64,000 nucleotides of DNA from Treponema sp. (GTDB taxonomy: Bacteria > Spirochaetota > Spirochaetia > Treponematales > Treponemataceae). Where the stretch lies: the NCBI GenBank assembly GCA_016282835.1, contig JAEELR010000225.1:62001-126000 (forward strand). Reading direction: 5' to 3'. How positions within the stretch are numbered: position 1 is the stretch's first letter; each line of letters begins with the position of its first letter. The notes under the pieces are model-generated. The model had not been told where the DNA came from, made no database searches, and saw only the letters and a program-made list of their open reading frames with translations. This document shows positions 34,646-44,200 of this stretch, piece by piece. The position numbers were made by a program, and so were the translations under genes.

Positions 34646-36475
34646 ATGGAATCAAGTAAAAGAACTGTAACTTGTGGTGATTTAAGAAAAAGTGATGTAG
34701 GAAAAAAAGTTGTACTTAACGGATGGGTTAGCCGCTCAAGAAATTTAGGCGGATTAATTTTCATCAGCTTAAGAGACCGTTACGGAATTACACAAATAAT
34801 GGTTGGTGAAAAAGCCAATGATGAAGTTAAAAAAATTGCTGCTTCATTAAAGAGCGAATATTGTATTGCTGTAAGCGGTGTAGTTGCTGCCCGAAGTGAA
34901 AAAGACATTAATACCGAAATGCCAACCGGTGAAGTTGAAGTTGAAGCAGACGATATAGAAATTTTTACAACAAGCCAGGAGCTTCCATTCTCTATAGAAG
35001 AAGTTCGCCAGAAGGACGGCACTGTTGTAATTCCAAATGAGGACCTTCGCTTAAAATACCGCTACCTTGATTTGCGCCGTGATCCAATGCAGAAAAACAT
35101 TATTTTGCGTTCACAGGTAACTTTTGCAACCCGTGAATTTTTAACACAAAACGGATTCTTAGAGATTGAAACTCCAACCTTTATAAAAAGCACTCCTGAA
35201 GGCGCCCGTGACTATCTGGTTCCAAGCCGCGTACACCCTGGAAAGTTTTATTCTTTGCCACAGAGCCCTCAGCTTTATAAACAGCTTTTAATGGTTTCTG
35301 GCTTCGACAAATATTTCCAGATTGCAAGATGCTATCGTGATGAAGATGCCCGCGGAGACAGACAGCCTGAGTTTACACAGATTGATATGGAAATGAGTTT
35401 TACAAACCGCGAAGAAGTTTTAACAACAACAGAACAGATGATGCAGTACATTTTCAAAAAGACTTTGGGCTACGAGCTTCCTGCAAAATTTGACCGGTTA
35501 AGCTGGGATGATGCATTTGATTTATACGGAAGTGATAAGCCGGATTTGAGATTCGATTTAAAAATTCAGGATGCATCTTTCATGGCAGGTTTAAGTGATT
35601 TTAATGCATTTAAAGCCGGAGCCGCAAACAGCAGCCGTGAAATTGAGAGACACAAAAGAAGCGGATTAAAAGCTCTGGTTGTAAAAAATGCTGCAGATAA
35701 ATACAGTCGTAAAATGATTGAAGCACTTGAAGAAGTTGCAAAAATAAATCACGCGAAAGGTCTTGCCTGGATGAAGATTGATTCTGAAGGAAAATTTGAA
35801 GGCGGAATCAGTAAGTTCTTTGCAGGAAAAGAAAATGAAATCTGTTCAAAACTGAATGCAGAAAAAAATGACCTTCTGCTTTTTGTAAGTGATGAAAAAT
35901 GGCAGACAGCCTGTGTTGCGCTTGGTGCCGTAAGAAAGCAGCTTGGAAAAGATTTAAATCTATATAATCCGAAAGATGAATTCCATTTCGCATGGATTAT
36001 TGACTTCCCGTATTTTGCATGGAATGAAGATGAGAACAAGTGGGAAACAGAACACCATATGTTTACTTTACCACAGAAAAAATACTGGGACACACTTGAA
36101 TCTGATCCGGGTTCAGTAAAGGGCGACTTATATGATCTTGTCCTGAACGGATATGAACTTGCTTCTGGAAGTATGCGTATTAATGACCCTGCATTGCAGC
36201 AGCGAATATTTAAAATTGTAGGATACAGTCAGGAGCGCGCAGAAAAAGCATTTGGATTCTTAGTTCAGGCATTTAAGTTTGGTGCGCCGCCACATGGAGG
36301 AATTGCTCCGGGACTTGACCGCCTGATTATGTTGATGAGACACGAAGAAAGTATTCACGAAGTAATTGCTTTTCCTAAGAATAATCTTGCTGTGTCTCCA
36401 ATGGATAACTGTCCAAGTGAAGTTGAGCAGAATCAGCTTGATGATTTACATATTCAGTGTACTGAAAAGGAATAA
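34646..36475 (+). CDS. aspS: Aspartyl-tRNA synthetase
   Basis: AspRS charges tRNA(Asp) with aspartate. The 609-residue length is that of the bacterial type, with an N-terminal OB anticodon-binding domain (about 8-120) and a class II catalytic core containing a bacterial GAD insertion. Class II motifs are visible: motif 2 in FQIARCYRDEDARGDRQPEFTQ, given as RCYRDED and PEFTQ, and motif 3 GIAPGLDRL near the C-terminus. AGGATG lies upstream of the ATG. The gene stands alone with its own terminator. Confidence 0.96.
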   Translation: MESSKRTVTCGDLRKSDVGKKVVLNGWVSRSRNLGGLIFISLRDRYGITQIMVGEKANDEVKKIAASLKSEYCIAVSGVVAARSEKDINTEMPTGEVEVEADDIEIFTTSQELPFSIEEVRQKDGTVVIPNEDLRLKYRYLDLRRDPMQKNIILRSQVTFATREFLTQNGFLEIETPTFIKSTPEGARDYLVPSRVHPGKFYSLPQSPQLYKQLLMVSGFDKYFQIARCYRDEDARGDRQPEFTQIDMEMSFTNREEVLTTTEQMMQYIFKKTLGYELPAKFDRLSWDDAFDLYGSDKPDLRFDLKIQDASFMAGLSDFNAFKAGAANSSREIERHKRSGLKALVVKNAADKYSRKMIEALEEVAKINHAKGLAWMKIDSEGKFEGGISKFFAGKENEICSKLNAEKNDLLLFVSDEKWQTACVALGAVRKQLGKDLNLYNPKDEFHFAWIIDFPYFAWNEDENKWETEHHMFTLPQKKYWDTLESDPGSVKGDLYDLVLNGYELASGSMRINDPALQQRIFKIVGYSQERAEKAFGFLVQAFKFGAPPHGGIAPGLDRLIMLMRHEESIHEVIAFPKNNLAVSPMDNCPSEVEQNQLDDLHIQCTEKE

Positions 36476-36486
36476 GTGCATAAAAA

Positions 36487-36575
36487 AGGCAGCCTCATAA
36501 GGGAATCTCATGGGACTGCCTGGAGTTTAATTATGTATTGGAAGCGGAGAGCACGGGCCCTCTGCTTTTTTTTTA
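36487..36575 (+). terminator. Stem-loop and rho-independent terminator after aspS
   Basis: A first hairpin pairs AGGCAG (36487-36492) with CTGCCT (36516-36521). It is followed by AAGCGGAG (36542-36549) pairing with CTCTGCTT (36560-36567), and a run of T to 36575. The second is a textbook intrinsic terminator and ends at the stop codon of the convergent minus-strand gene. Confidence 0.88.
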
Positions 36576-37949
36576 GATTCCGGCTCTGACTCCTACAGAA
36601 GCTTTTAAACCGCCAATCTGCAGGCTGCTCTGGAAATCTGTACCGCTGGAATATATATTTGCATTAACCTGAACGGCTCTTATATTAAGTCCAATACCAA
36701 AGCCTGTTGTGAATACCTTGTTAACATATTCAGTATAAACATTAAGATGAAGAAGATATAAAAGTTCCATATTGCATGAAAAACCGTATTCAGCAAAGAA
36801 ACTTGTTTTAAAGTCAAAGTCTTCGCCGAAAGGATTTCTTGCTGCAATACCAAACATTGGTCTGAGAGTAAACCACTTTCCGAAAGGTCTCCATGCAGCC
36901 TGAACATTTATTCTTAACGGCCTGAACACATTGTATGGCTCAACTTCTGCAGGGGCTCCAAGCTCATAGTAATAGAATTCGCTGTCACCGGAGGTAGAAG
37001 TAGACGCACTTCCTTCTTCAATAGAATTTGTATTTTCTGTTTCATTAGGATTTACTGATTCTGTTCCGCTTCCGTTTCCACTTTCACTAGCGCTGTTCAT
37101 CAAATCACTGAGTGAACCTGATTCAAAATTAACTCCGGCTGTCAAAGAAGCTTTGTATTTTAATTTTGCAGGCATAATAGGAACATCAGCAAAAATACCT
37201 ACATCCAATGTTTTAAATATTGAGTATTCTGCTAAAACTCCTACACTAAAACCGCTGCTCTGCCAGAAGTCATAAAGTGTATTCCAGATATTACTTCCGA
37301 GCGATTCAAGATAATCCTGTCCAATGAAGTTGAACTCCTGGTCAAAAAGCTTTGAAGTAGGGATTGTACTGTAAACAGAAAAATCAGCATCACCTTTTAC
37401 GGCAATTAAATTTTCTTCATCATTAATTACATTTAAGCTTACTGCAGAATATGGCATATAAACTAAAGGCATATAAACGGTAGGAGTAGTTCTAACCCTG
37501 AGTCTTCCAAAGCCTAATTTTATTGTGGCAGAAATTTCAGCAGATAAATCCATTTCCAGAGAAACTTTACTGCTTAAGAGACTTCCGTTATCAGCGTCTG
37601 TTCCATATGCAAGGAAATTGAAGAACTCTTTTCCAATTCCAAAGTTTGTGTAGCCGCTTACACCTGCGCTTATTCCTGTAGAAAATTTGCTTCCAAAGTT
37701 TAAGTTCACGAAGGCATCGGCAGCGAAATTCAGATTTGTAATAAATCCTTCATCGGAAAATGAATCTGCTATTTTACAGAAATCAATTACAAGTTCATCT
37801 ACTAAAAAATCAGTTACTGAAGCAAGGTTTTGACTTAATCCAACTTCTGAATCTACACCAACTTCAACAATTCGCTTTGCAGGATATAATTCAGCAAAAG
37901 AGAAAAATGTGGTAAATGATAAGGCAAGAATTAATATATATTTCTTCAT
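36573..37949 (-). CDS. Probable outer-membrane beta-barrel protein
   Basis: The 458-residue precursor has a type I signal peptide (MKKYILILALSFTTFFSFA) and a sequence dominated by alternating hydrophobic strands ending in aromatic residues. It finishes with short amphipathic strands (VGVRAGI). A Ser/Gly/Asn/Glu-rich loop (about 285-335) interrupts the barrel region. I do not recognise the family. The start at 37949 has AGGAGAG upstream; an ATG at 38018 in frame lies inside the upstream gene. It follows the 959-residue lipoprotein gene after 4 nt, so the two are translated from one message and probably act together at the outer membrane. Confidence 0.75.
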   Translation of the reverse strand: MKKYILILALSFTTFFSFAELYPAKRIVEVGVDSEVGLSQNLASVTDFLVDELVIDFCKIADSFSDEGFITNLNFAADAFVNLNFGSKFSTGISAGVSGYTNFGIGKEFFNFLAYGTDADNGSLLSSKVSLEMDLSAEISATIKLGFGRLRVRTTPTVYMPLVYMPYSAVSLNVINDEENLIAVKGDADFSVYSTIPTSKLFDQEFNFIGQDYLESLGSNIWNTLYDFWQSSGFSVGVLAEYSIFKTLDVGIFADVPIMPAKLKYKASLTAGVNFESGSLSDLMNSASESGNGSGTESVNPNETENTNSIEEGSASTSTSGDSEFYYYELGAPAEVEPYNVFRPLRINVQAAWRPFGKWFTLRPMFGIAARNPFGEDFDFKTSFFAEYGFSCNMELLYLLHLNVYTEYVNKVFTTGFGIGLNIRAVQVNANIYSSGTDFQSSLQIGGLKASVGVRAGI

Positions 37950-37953
37950 AGTC

Positions 37954-40833
37954 TTACTCTCCTGTAATGCCTGCGAATAAAGATTCTTCGAATGGATAAA
38001 CCGTAATCGGCTCATCATTCATCTTTAAGAACACCGAAAGGCCTACTTCTAAAGGAGCACTGTCAGTTTGTTCAGTAATGGAACGCGGAATAAAAAGCTC
38101 TCCCTGTCCAATTTTAAGTGCAACATCAGGATGGAACGGATATTTTGTAAGAATGTTTTTTATTTCATCTCTGGTAAACTGCAAAGTATTGTATTCATTT
38201 GAAATAATAGTAACATCTTTATCGAGATAGGTTCCATTTTTTACATTAAGACCTAAATTTAAGCCTGAAAGAAGTGATGATTTTATTTTGTATTTTACTC
38301 CCATAGAATCAATTGCATTTGCATATTCAGCGTATTGTTCTAACGAAGAAGCATCTTCACGGCCGAAAAGGTCTGAATTAGAAGAACTCCATTCGCTGTC
38401 AACTAAGTCCATTACGCTTAAGGAAATATCTTCTTTAACGGTGAGGTTGAAAATAAGTTTCAGAAGTAAATCGATTGTAATGTTTGCAGAAGTTTCTCCA
38501 CTCGCTTTCATATCTTCTATCATTTGATTGTAAATTCTTGCTCCGTTCAAGCCCACTGAGTAATTAAATGAAATTTTATCCGGTTTAGAATTAAAGATTG
38601 GTGCTAAATCAATAGGGGGGAATGTAGGTGTATTAATTTCTGTATTTAAAAGATCATCTGTGTCTTTAATGAGTATGTCTGAATTTTTTGCAGGCCAGGT
38701 AATTTTGTCTGCATACTGTAAAGTGCCATTAGATGATTCAGTTCCGAGAAGATAATTACTTGTTACTACATCATTTTTAGTTGTATCAATTGAAATCTTT
38801 CCTGAAATATTTAATGAGTTCATAAGGGCAGCTAATTCAGGTGAAGAAGAAGCATCTGGTTTTTGTGCATAGAATGAAGCAGGAAGTGTTGCAATTTCTA
38901 TTTTGTTTATATCTTCTTCAGGAATTGGAAGCGATTTCATAACGGAAGAAATATCCAGCCCCTCTAAGTCCTGATTGCCTGAGAATGCATCTGAAGTTTT
39001 TAGTTTTGCAGAGTCCCAGTCAAATACGAAGTTATCAACATCAACTGCTAAATTGTATGTTTCGCCTAAAACGAAATGGTTGATTGTAATAAGAGTATCT
39101 GTAATTTCAAAAGAAAAATCAACATAACCTGGGGTGTTTTCGTTAAACACAAGAGTATCATAGGTAATCCAGTTGTGTTCAGTTTCGTCCTCGCCTGGTG
39201 TAATTGAATCATCAATATCCAGACCAAAAATATTTGATGAAATATGTAAAGGAATTGTTGTGTTCAAATCATTTGTAATTACACACTTTATTCCAAGTCC
39301 CTTTCCTTCGGTTGAAGAAACATTTCCGGCAGCATCTGATTTGTAATACTTTCCTCCGGCTTCTGTTCCAAAGGTAATTTCTTCAATATAATCTTTTATT
39401 TCTTCAGGAAGCTGTATTGCACTGTCTCCGCTTGAAGGCAAGGAATATGAAGTCTGCATTCCTGAAAAGGCAGGAGAGGCTAAATCAACTTTTACATTCT
39501 TAAGGCTTTCAATATGGGCATCGTAATTTACATCAATTGAAACATCATCATCTGTAAAATCAAGTGTAGAGCCTTCAACTTCTATGTGGATTAAACCGTT
39601 TACAGTAAGATGCGGATTTGCTGGATCTAAAGGCTTGTCGCTTAAATCTAATTCTTTATCAAAAATTGAAGTGGCAGCATCCGGTCCGTCAGTAAATTCA
39701 TCTTTATCTGCAGAAATTAAACCTGTAACCGAAAGGCTTTTTATGTCAACATCTAAATTAGACCAGCCCTGTGGAAGTGGACTTGAAAACCTTAAAGAAC
39801 CTTGTTCAATAGTTGCTTCGGTAAAATAATCTCCAACATCCAAGTCCTGGTTCATATCAGTAATTTCATAATCTTCAATACCAAGCTGCTCGGATGTCTT
39901 TTTTAAATTCACAATTTTTTTAACCTTTGACTGGCTTCCGATTTCAAATTCAATTCTATATGTATGAATTATCAAAGGGTTATTTCCGGATATAGAACCA
40001 TTAAGAGCTAAAGAAAATTTTTCCGGCAGATATTCACCTTCAATTACATCATAACCAAGAGGAATTACAATTGTTCCTCCGTTTTTATATTCAGCAGGCG
40101 GAACTGTGCACAATATATTATCACTTTTATCCTTTAATTGAGTTCCTATAAGAAAAGTATAATCGTCGCTGGTAGATAAAGAATCTGTTTTTGTAATTAT
40201 TATGTTCAAAGAAGAATTTTCTTTATATGACAATTGATCTGCAGGAATTTCGATATCAAAACTATCAGATATATTTAATCCACTATTCGCAATGGTATGT
40301 GTAATTTCTGACATAGAAAAATCAGATTCCGGAACATAAAGGGGAGATATTGTTCTTAAATCAATTGTTTCAAGATATTCTGTAAGTTTTGCTGCGATGT
40401 CATCTATTACAGTTTCTGTTCCTGAATAGTTAATAGCGTCAATTTTTAATTCCTGATTAAAATTCATTCCGCTTGAGTTAGAAGATAAAGCTGCATCCAG
40501 ATCGAGCTGGGACAAATAGCTTCCAACATCAATAGGCAGTTCATAAATAGGGTAATGCATTAAATAAGCGAGAGTGTTAGGGCTGGCAGAATATTCGTAA
40601 TCCCATAAATCAACACCATCACCTAAATTCTCACTGATTGAAGACTTTATGCTGCTTAAATCAAACTGGTCTCCTAAATCTGGTTTTATTTCTCCAAGAT
40701 TAAAACTGAATGCGGCTTCTGTTTTAACCTTTACTTTTTTAGGATATGGAATTGATGAAGGATCTGTAAACCACTCGCACGAAATCAGAGAAATGGAAAT
40801 AAGTGCTAGAATTGATAGCCATATTTTTTTCAT
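37954..40833 (-). CDS. Very large lipoprotein of unknown function
   Basis: The 959-residue precursor has the lipobox LISC (Cys19) in a normal type II signal peptide. The mature part is acidic, rich in Ser, Asp, Asn, Leu and Ile, and predominantly beta-strand. It lacks any catalytic motif, cysteine cluster or simple tandem repeat that I can identify. AGGAGG directly precedes the ATG, and a promoter with TATAAT lies about 95 nt upstream. It is co-transcribed with the outer-membrane barrel gene. A structural or ligand-binding role at the cell surface is inference only. Confidence 0.8.
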   Translation of the reverse strand: MKKIWLSILALISISLISCEWFTDPSSIPYPKKVKVKTEAAFSFNLGEIKPDLGDQFDLSSIKSSISENLGDGVDLWDYEYSASPNTLAYLMHYPIYELPIDVGSYLSQLDLDAALSSNSSGMNFNQELKIDAINYSGTETVIDDIAAKLTEYLETIDLRTISPLYVPESDFSMSEITHTIANSGLNISDSFDIEIPADQLSYKENSSLNIIITKTDSLSTSDDYTFLIGTQLKDKSDNILCTVPPAEYKNGGTIVIPLGYDVIEGEYLPEKFSLALNGSISGNNPLIIHTYRIEFEIGSQSKVKKIVNLKKTSEQLGIEDYEITDMNQDLDVGDYFTEATIEQGSLRFSSPLPQGWSNLDVDIKSLSVTGLISADKDEFTDGPDAATSIFDKELDLSDKPLDPANPHLTVNGLIHIEVEGSTLDFTDDDVSIDVNYDAHIESLKNVKVDLASPAFSGMQTSYSLPSSGDSAIQLPEEIKDYIEEITFGTEAGGKYYKSDAAGNVSSTEGKGLGIKCVITNDLNTTIPLHISSNIFGLDIDDSITPGEDETEHNWITYDTLVFNENTPGYVDFSFEITDTLITINHFVLGETYNLAVDVDNFVFDWDSAKLKTSDAFSGNQDLEGLDISSVMKSLPIPEEDINKIEIATLPASFYAQKPDASSSPELAALMNSLNISGKISIDTTKNDVVTSNYLLGTESSNGTLQYADKITWPAKNSDILIKDTDDLLNTEINTPTFPPIDLAPIFNSKPDKISFNYSVGLNGARIYNQMIEDMKASGETSANITIDLLLKLIFNLTVKEDISLSVMDLVDSEWSSSNSDLFGREDASSLEQYAEYANAIDSMGVKYKIKSSLLSGLNLGLNVKNGTYLDKDVTIISNEYNTLQFTRDEIKNILTKYPFHPDVALKIGQGELFIPRSITEQTDSAPLEVGLSVFLKMNDEPITVYPFEESLFAGITGE

Positions 40834-40934
40834 AAAGACCTCCTGAAAGTAAAAATTGGTCTGATAAGTTTATTTAATAGTCAGAGAAAATAATTAAAAT
40901 ATTTCTCCCTTTAAATTAATCTTTCTCAAATTTA

Positions 40935-40964
40935 ATTATAGTACATCTGGTGTGTAAATTCCAA
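40935..40964 (-). promoter_or_regulatory. Promoter for the lipoprotein/barrel operon
   Basis: Minus strand: TTGGAA (40964-40959), 18 nt, TATAAT (40940-40935). The leader to the ATG at 40833 is about 95 nt and ends with a strong AGGAGG. Confidence 0.6.
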
Positions 40965-41043
40965 TGTTCTATTAATAATAAAAAAATGATGTGAAGATAA
41001 AGTTACAGGCGGGAATGGCATCTCTATACTAAAAATTTAAATT

Positions 41044-41072
41044 TTGCACTAATCGTTTTTGTACAATATAAT
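41044..41072 (+). promoter_or_regulatory. Promoter for the giant Ig-repeat protein
   Basis: TTGCAC (41044-41049), 17 nt, TATAAT (41067-41072). The predicted leader of about 150 nt to the ATG at 41232 contains an AAATTTC/GAAATTT inverted repeat and ends in GGGGG before the start codon. Confidence 0.65.
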
Positions 41073-41148
41073 AGATGTATATGCACAAAAATTTCTTGCT
41101 TCTTATAGCGAATCGAAATTTCAGATATTTAGAGATATTGGAGAAATT

Positions 41149-41176
41149 TAAAGAAATTTAAATATTCGGCCGATAA
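41149..41176 (+). promoter_or_regulatory. Possible sigma28-type promoter
   Basis: TAAAG (41149-41153) and a full GCCGATAA (41169-41176) resemble the flagellar sigma28 consensus. The spacer between TAAA and GCCGATAA is 16 instead of the usual 15. One or two such octamers are expected by chance in a window of this size and composition. Confidence 0.25.
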
Positions 41177-41231
41177 TGAATAGTCAAGTTGTAAAATAAT
41201 TTTAATTCTTTGCAAAATTAATGGGGGCAGT

Positions 41232-44200
41232 ATGATTAAAAAAATTAGTATTTCTCTTTTTATGTTGTTAGTAATAATTTCAACCGCATATTCTAAAAGA
41301 TTTACTATAGATAAATCTCTTGGAGATGAAAGCAGCTGGCAGGAGACATTCAATATTGACGGTAAAAAGAATGGAAAATATAACATTCTTGTAACTGCAG
41401 AAGACGACGCAGAAAATAAAGTTGTTGCAGGTCCGTATAATATTATTATAGATGCCGAGTCCGACTTACCTATTCCGAGTATAACAAACCCTACGGAAAA
41501 TATGCGCATTATCGGTAACTTAAATATTGTAGGTACTTGTATAGATGATGATGAAGTTGATGAAGTGTGGCTCATTCTGGATGGCGATGAAAAAAATCCT
41601 GTAAAAGCAAAAGGTACTGAATACTGGTCATACGATTTAGATACTTCAAATTTGCCAGAAGGTCCCCATACAATTGAAGTATATGGAATTGATAACGGTA
41701 ATATAGAAGCTTACATAGATGAAGAAGGAAACATTGATGAAAGCAAGTTAAAGCCTAAAATCGGATACTACAGAGATGAAAAAGGCAAGCGAAAAGTTTT
41801 AACCTGGCAGTTAGACAGACGCGCTCCAGTTATTGGAATTAAATCTGATAACCACTACATGGGAGAACTTGTAAGCGGAAAAATCAATTTAATTGGAACT
41901 GTAACAGACGGAAACGGAATTGCAGACTTAGAGTACTCTCTTGACGGAGGAACTTATTATACAAGATTAAAGTCAAAGCAGGAAAAAATGTCCCGCCCGG
42001 ATGAAAACGGAAATACTTCATTCTGGAGTTTTAACATTCCTGTAGATACTACAAAATTCAACGATGGTCCTGTAACCTGTAGAATTAAGGCAACAGATAA
42101 TGCTGGTTCAATTGGCCGCTACACCTTCCTTTTCTTCGTTGACAATACAAAACCAGAAGTAAAAATTATTACTCCACAAGTTGATGAAGTATGCTACGGA
42201 AAGATTGTAATTTCCGGCTATGTACAGGATGCAAACGGAATCGAAAGCATTAAGTGGAAATGGGGTGATGAAACAGGCGAGTTCCCTCTTACTCCGGGAA
42301 ATCCATATTGGGTAAAAGAAGTTGATTCAACAGGCAAAAATAAATCAGAAACCTTTGTTATTACCGCAACAGATACAATGGGTAATACAGTAAATGTTTC
42401 CAGAGTAATTCCGTTAGACCAGGAATTAGATAAACCTGTAGTACAAATACTTTATCCTCAGGATGGAGTAAATATTGAAAGCGATGAAGACTTCTTGTAC
42501 TTGAGAGGTATTGCAACAGATTCAGAAGGAGTTGCAAAAGTTACCTGGACCTTAGATGGCGGCGAAGAACATGTTGTTGAATGTAACGGAGTTTTCTACG
42601 ATAAAATTGACACCCTGCTTTCAAACGGTTCACACACAATTTCTGTTTGGGCAGAAGATAAAAACGGCATTAAAGGAAATGTCGTAAGCTCAAAATTTAA
42701 TGCAAAGGGAACAGCTCCTACATTTAAAGAGCCTGTTTTAGTTACAGGAAAAGCAACACCACAGGAATTCAAAGACGGTGTTTTAATAAATCCTGAATCA
42801 GATACTGCTTATGAAATTGCAATCAATTCAACCTGCGGACTTGCTGTAATTGAATACGAAATAAAGAATGATGCAGCAACTTATGCAAAGGCAGTTCCAA
42901 TCGCAAACGGTGCAAATGATGCAAGCCTGAAAATTCCTCTTAACCTGCCTGAAATTCCTTGGGGTGTCGTAACAATAAATGTAAAGGCAAGAGATATTTT
43001 TGACCGCGAAACAGTTAAAACTTCAATCTTAAAGCTGCAGGATTTAACTTCCATGCACACAGAAACTCCGGGAGTTTATTTTAATGATTCAACAATTGAT
43101 GAAGACGGCGGTGTATTCGTAAATGAAAATGCTCCGTTAACAGGATACTTTGCCGGCGGAAAAATTGCAGGCACTCCGGAAATAGTTCCTTCAATTCGTG
43201 GCGTTAAGGTAAGCGTTCAGGAAAATTCTATTATCATTGAGTCCCCTAATAAAACAAATGAATTTACTGTCAGGGTAACAACAACTACAGGCGCAGTTTA
43301 TGAATCTCGCAAATTACACTTTAAGGTTCCGGAAACACCTCCTGTAATTGCTATAGATGAAAACCCATTGTTCGATTCAGAAAAAGGAATTCCATTTACC
43401 TTTGAAACTCCAGATGATTCACTTAAAATTTCCGGTTCTGTTACAGCAGATTCTGATGTAAAGCTTCAGTATAGAATTTTAAGCGTTAAGGCAGATGTAA
43501 ATGACTGGGGCTTTGTTACATCATCTGAAGTACAGGAACCAACTGAATACACAAGAGTAAGTTTAAATAGAAAAAATCAGTTTAATATTACAAACTTAAA
43601 CTTTAATACATTCGTGGACGGCGTAAGTGTAATTGAACTTGTAGCAACAAACTCTGCAGGACTTTCAAGCGCTTACGGTGTATTTGTTAGAAAAATTCCA
43701 TACGCTCCTGTAAAAGAAGTTATTGGCGATGACGGAAAACCTTTAACAAAAGCAAACCCTAAACTGTACTGGCTCCAGGGCTTAGACTACTATGGTGTTT
43801 GTATTTATCAGGGAACAACAGATAATGACATTTACTATGTAAGGGCAGAGTCTTTATCAGCAGACCCGGCTCCACTTCTTTATAATGCAACACCAACAGA
43901 TTTGGAAAGCAAAAAGAAACTTACTTCTTACGGTGCTGAACCTTTAACTGTACACGCTCCGGTTGATTTAAATGCCCACATAAAATCAGTGGCAGGAATT
44001 GATTACTGCAGCGGTATGAATGTGGTTGTAGAAAAAGGCGTTCAGAAAGATAAGATTCCGGTTGCAACCTTTACTGTAGAAACTAATGCAGCTTTAGACA
44101 GTGCAGCTTATACACTTACAGGCGAAAAAATTTCAGAAACAGATGTGCCTCAGACTGGAAAAGCTTCTATAAGAACAATTGAAGAAGGCAGATTATATGA

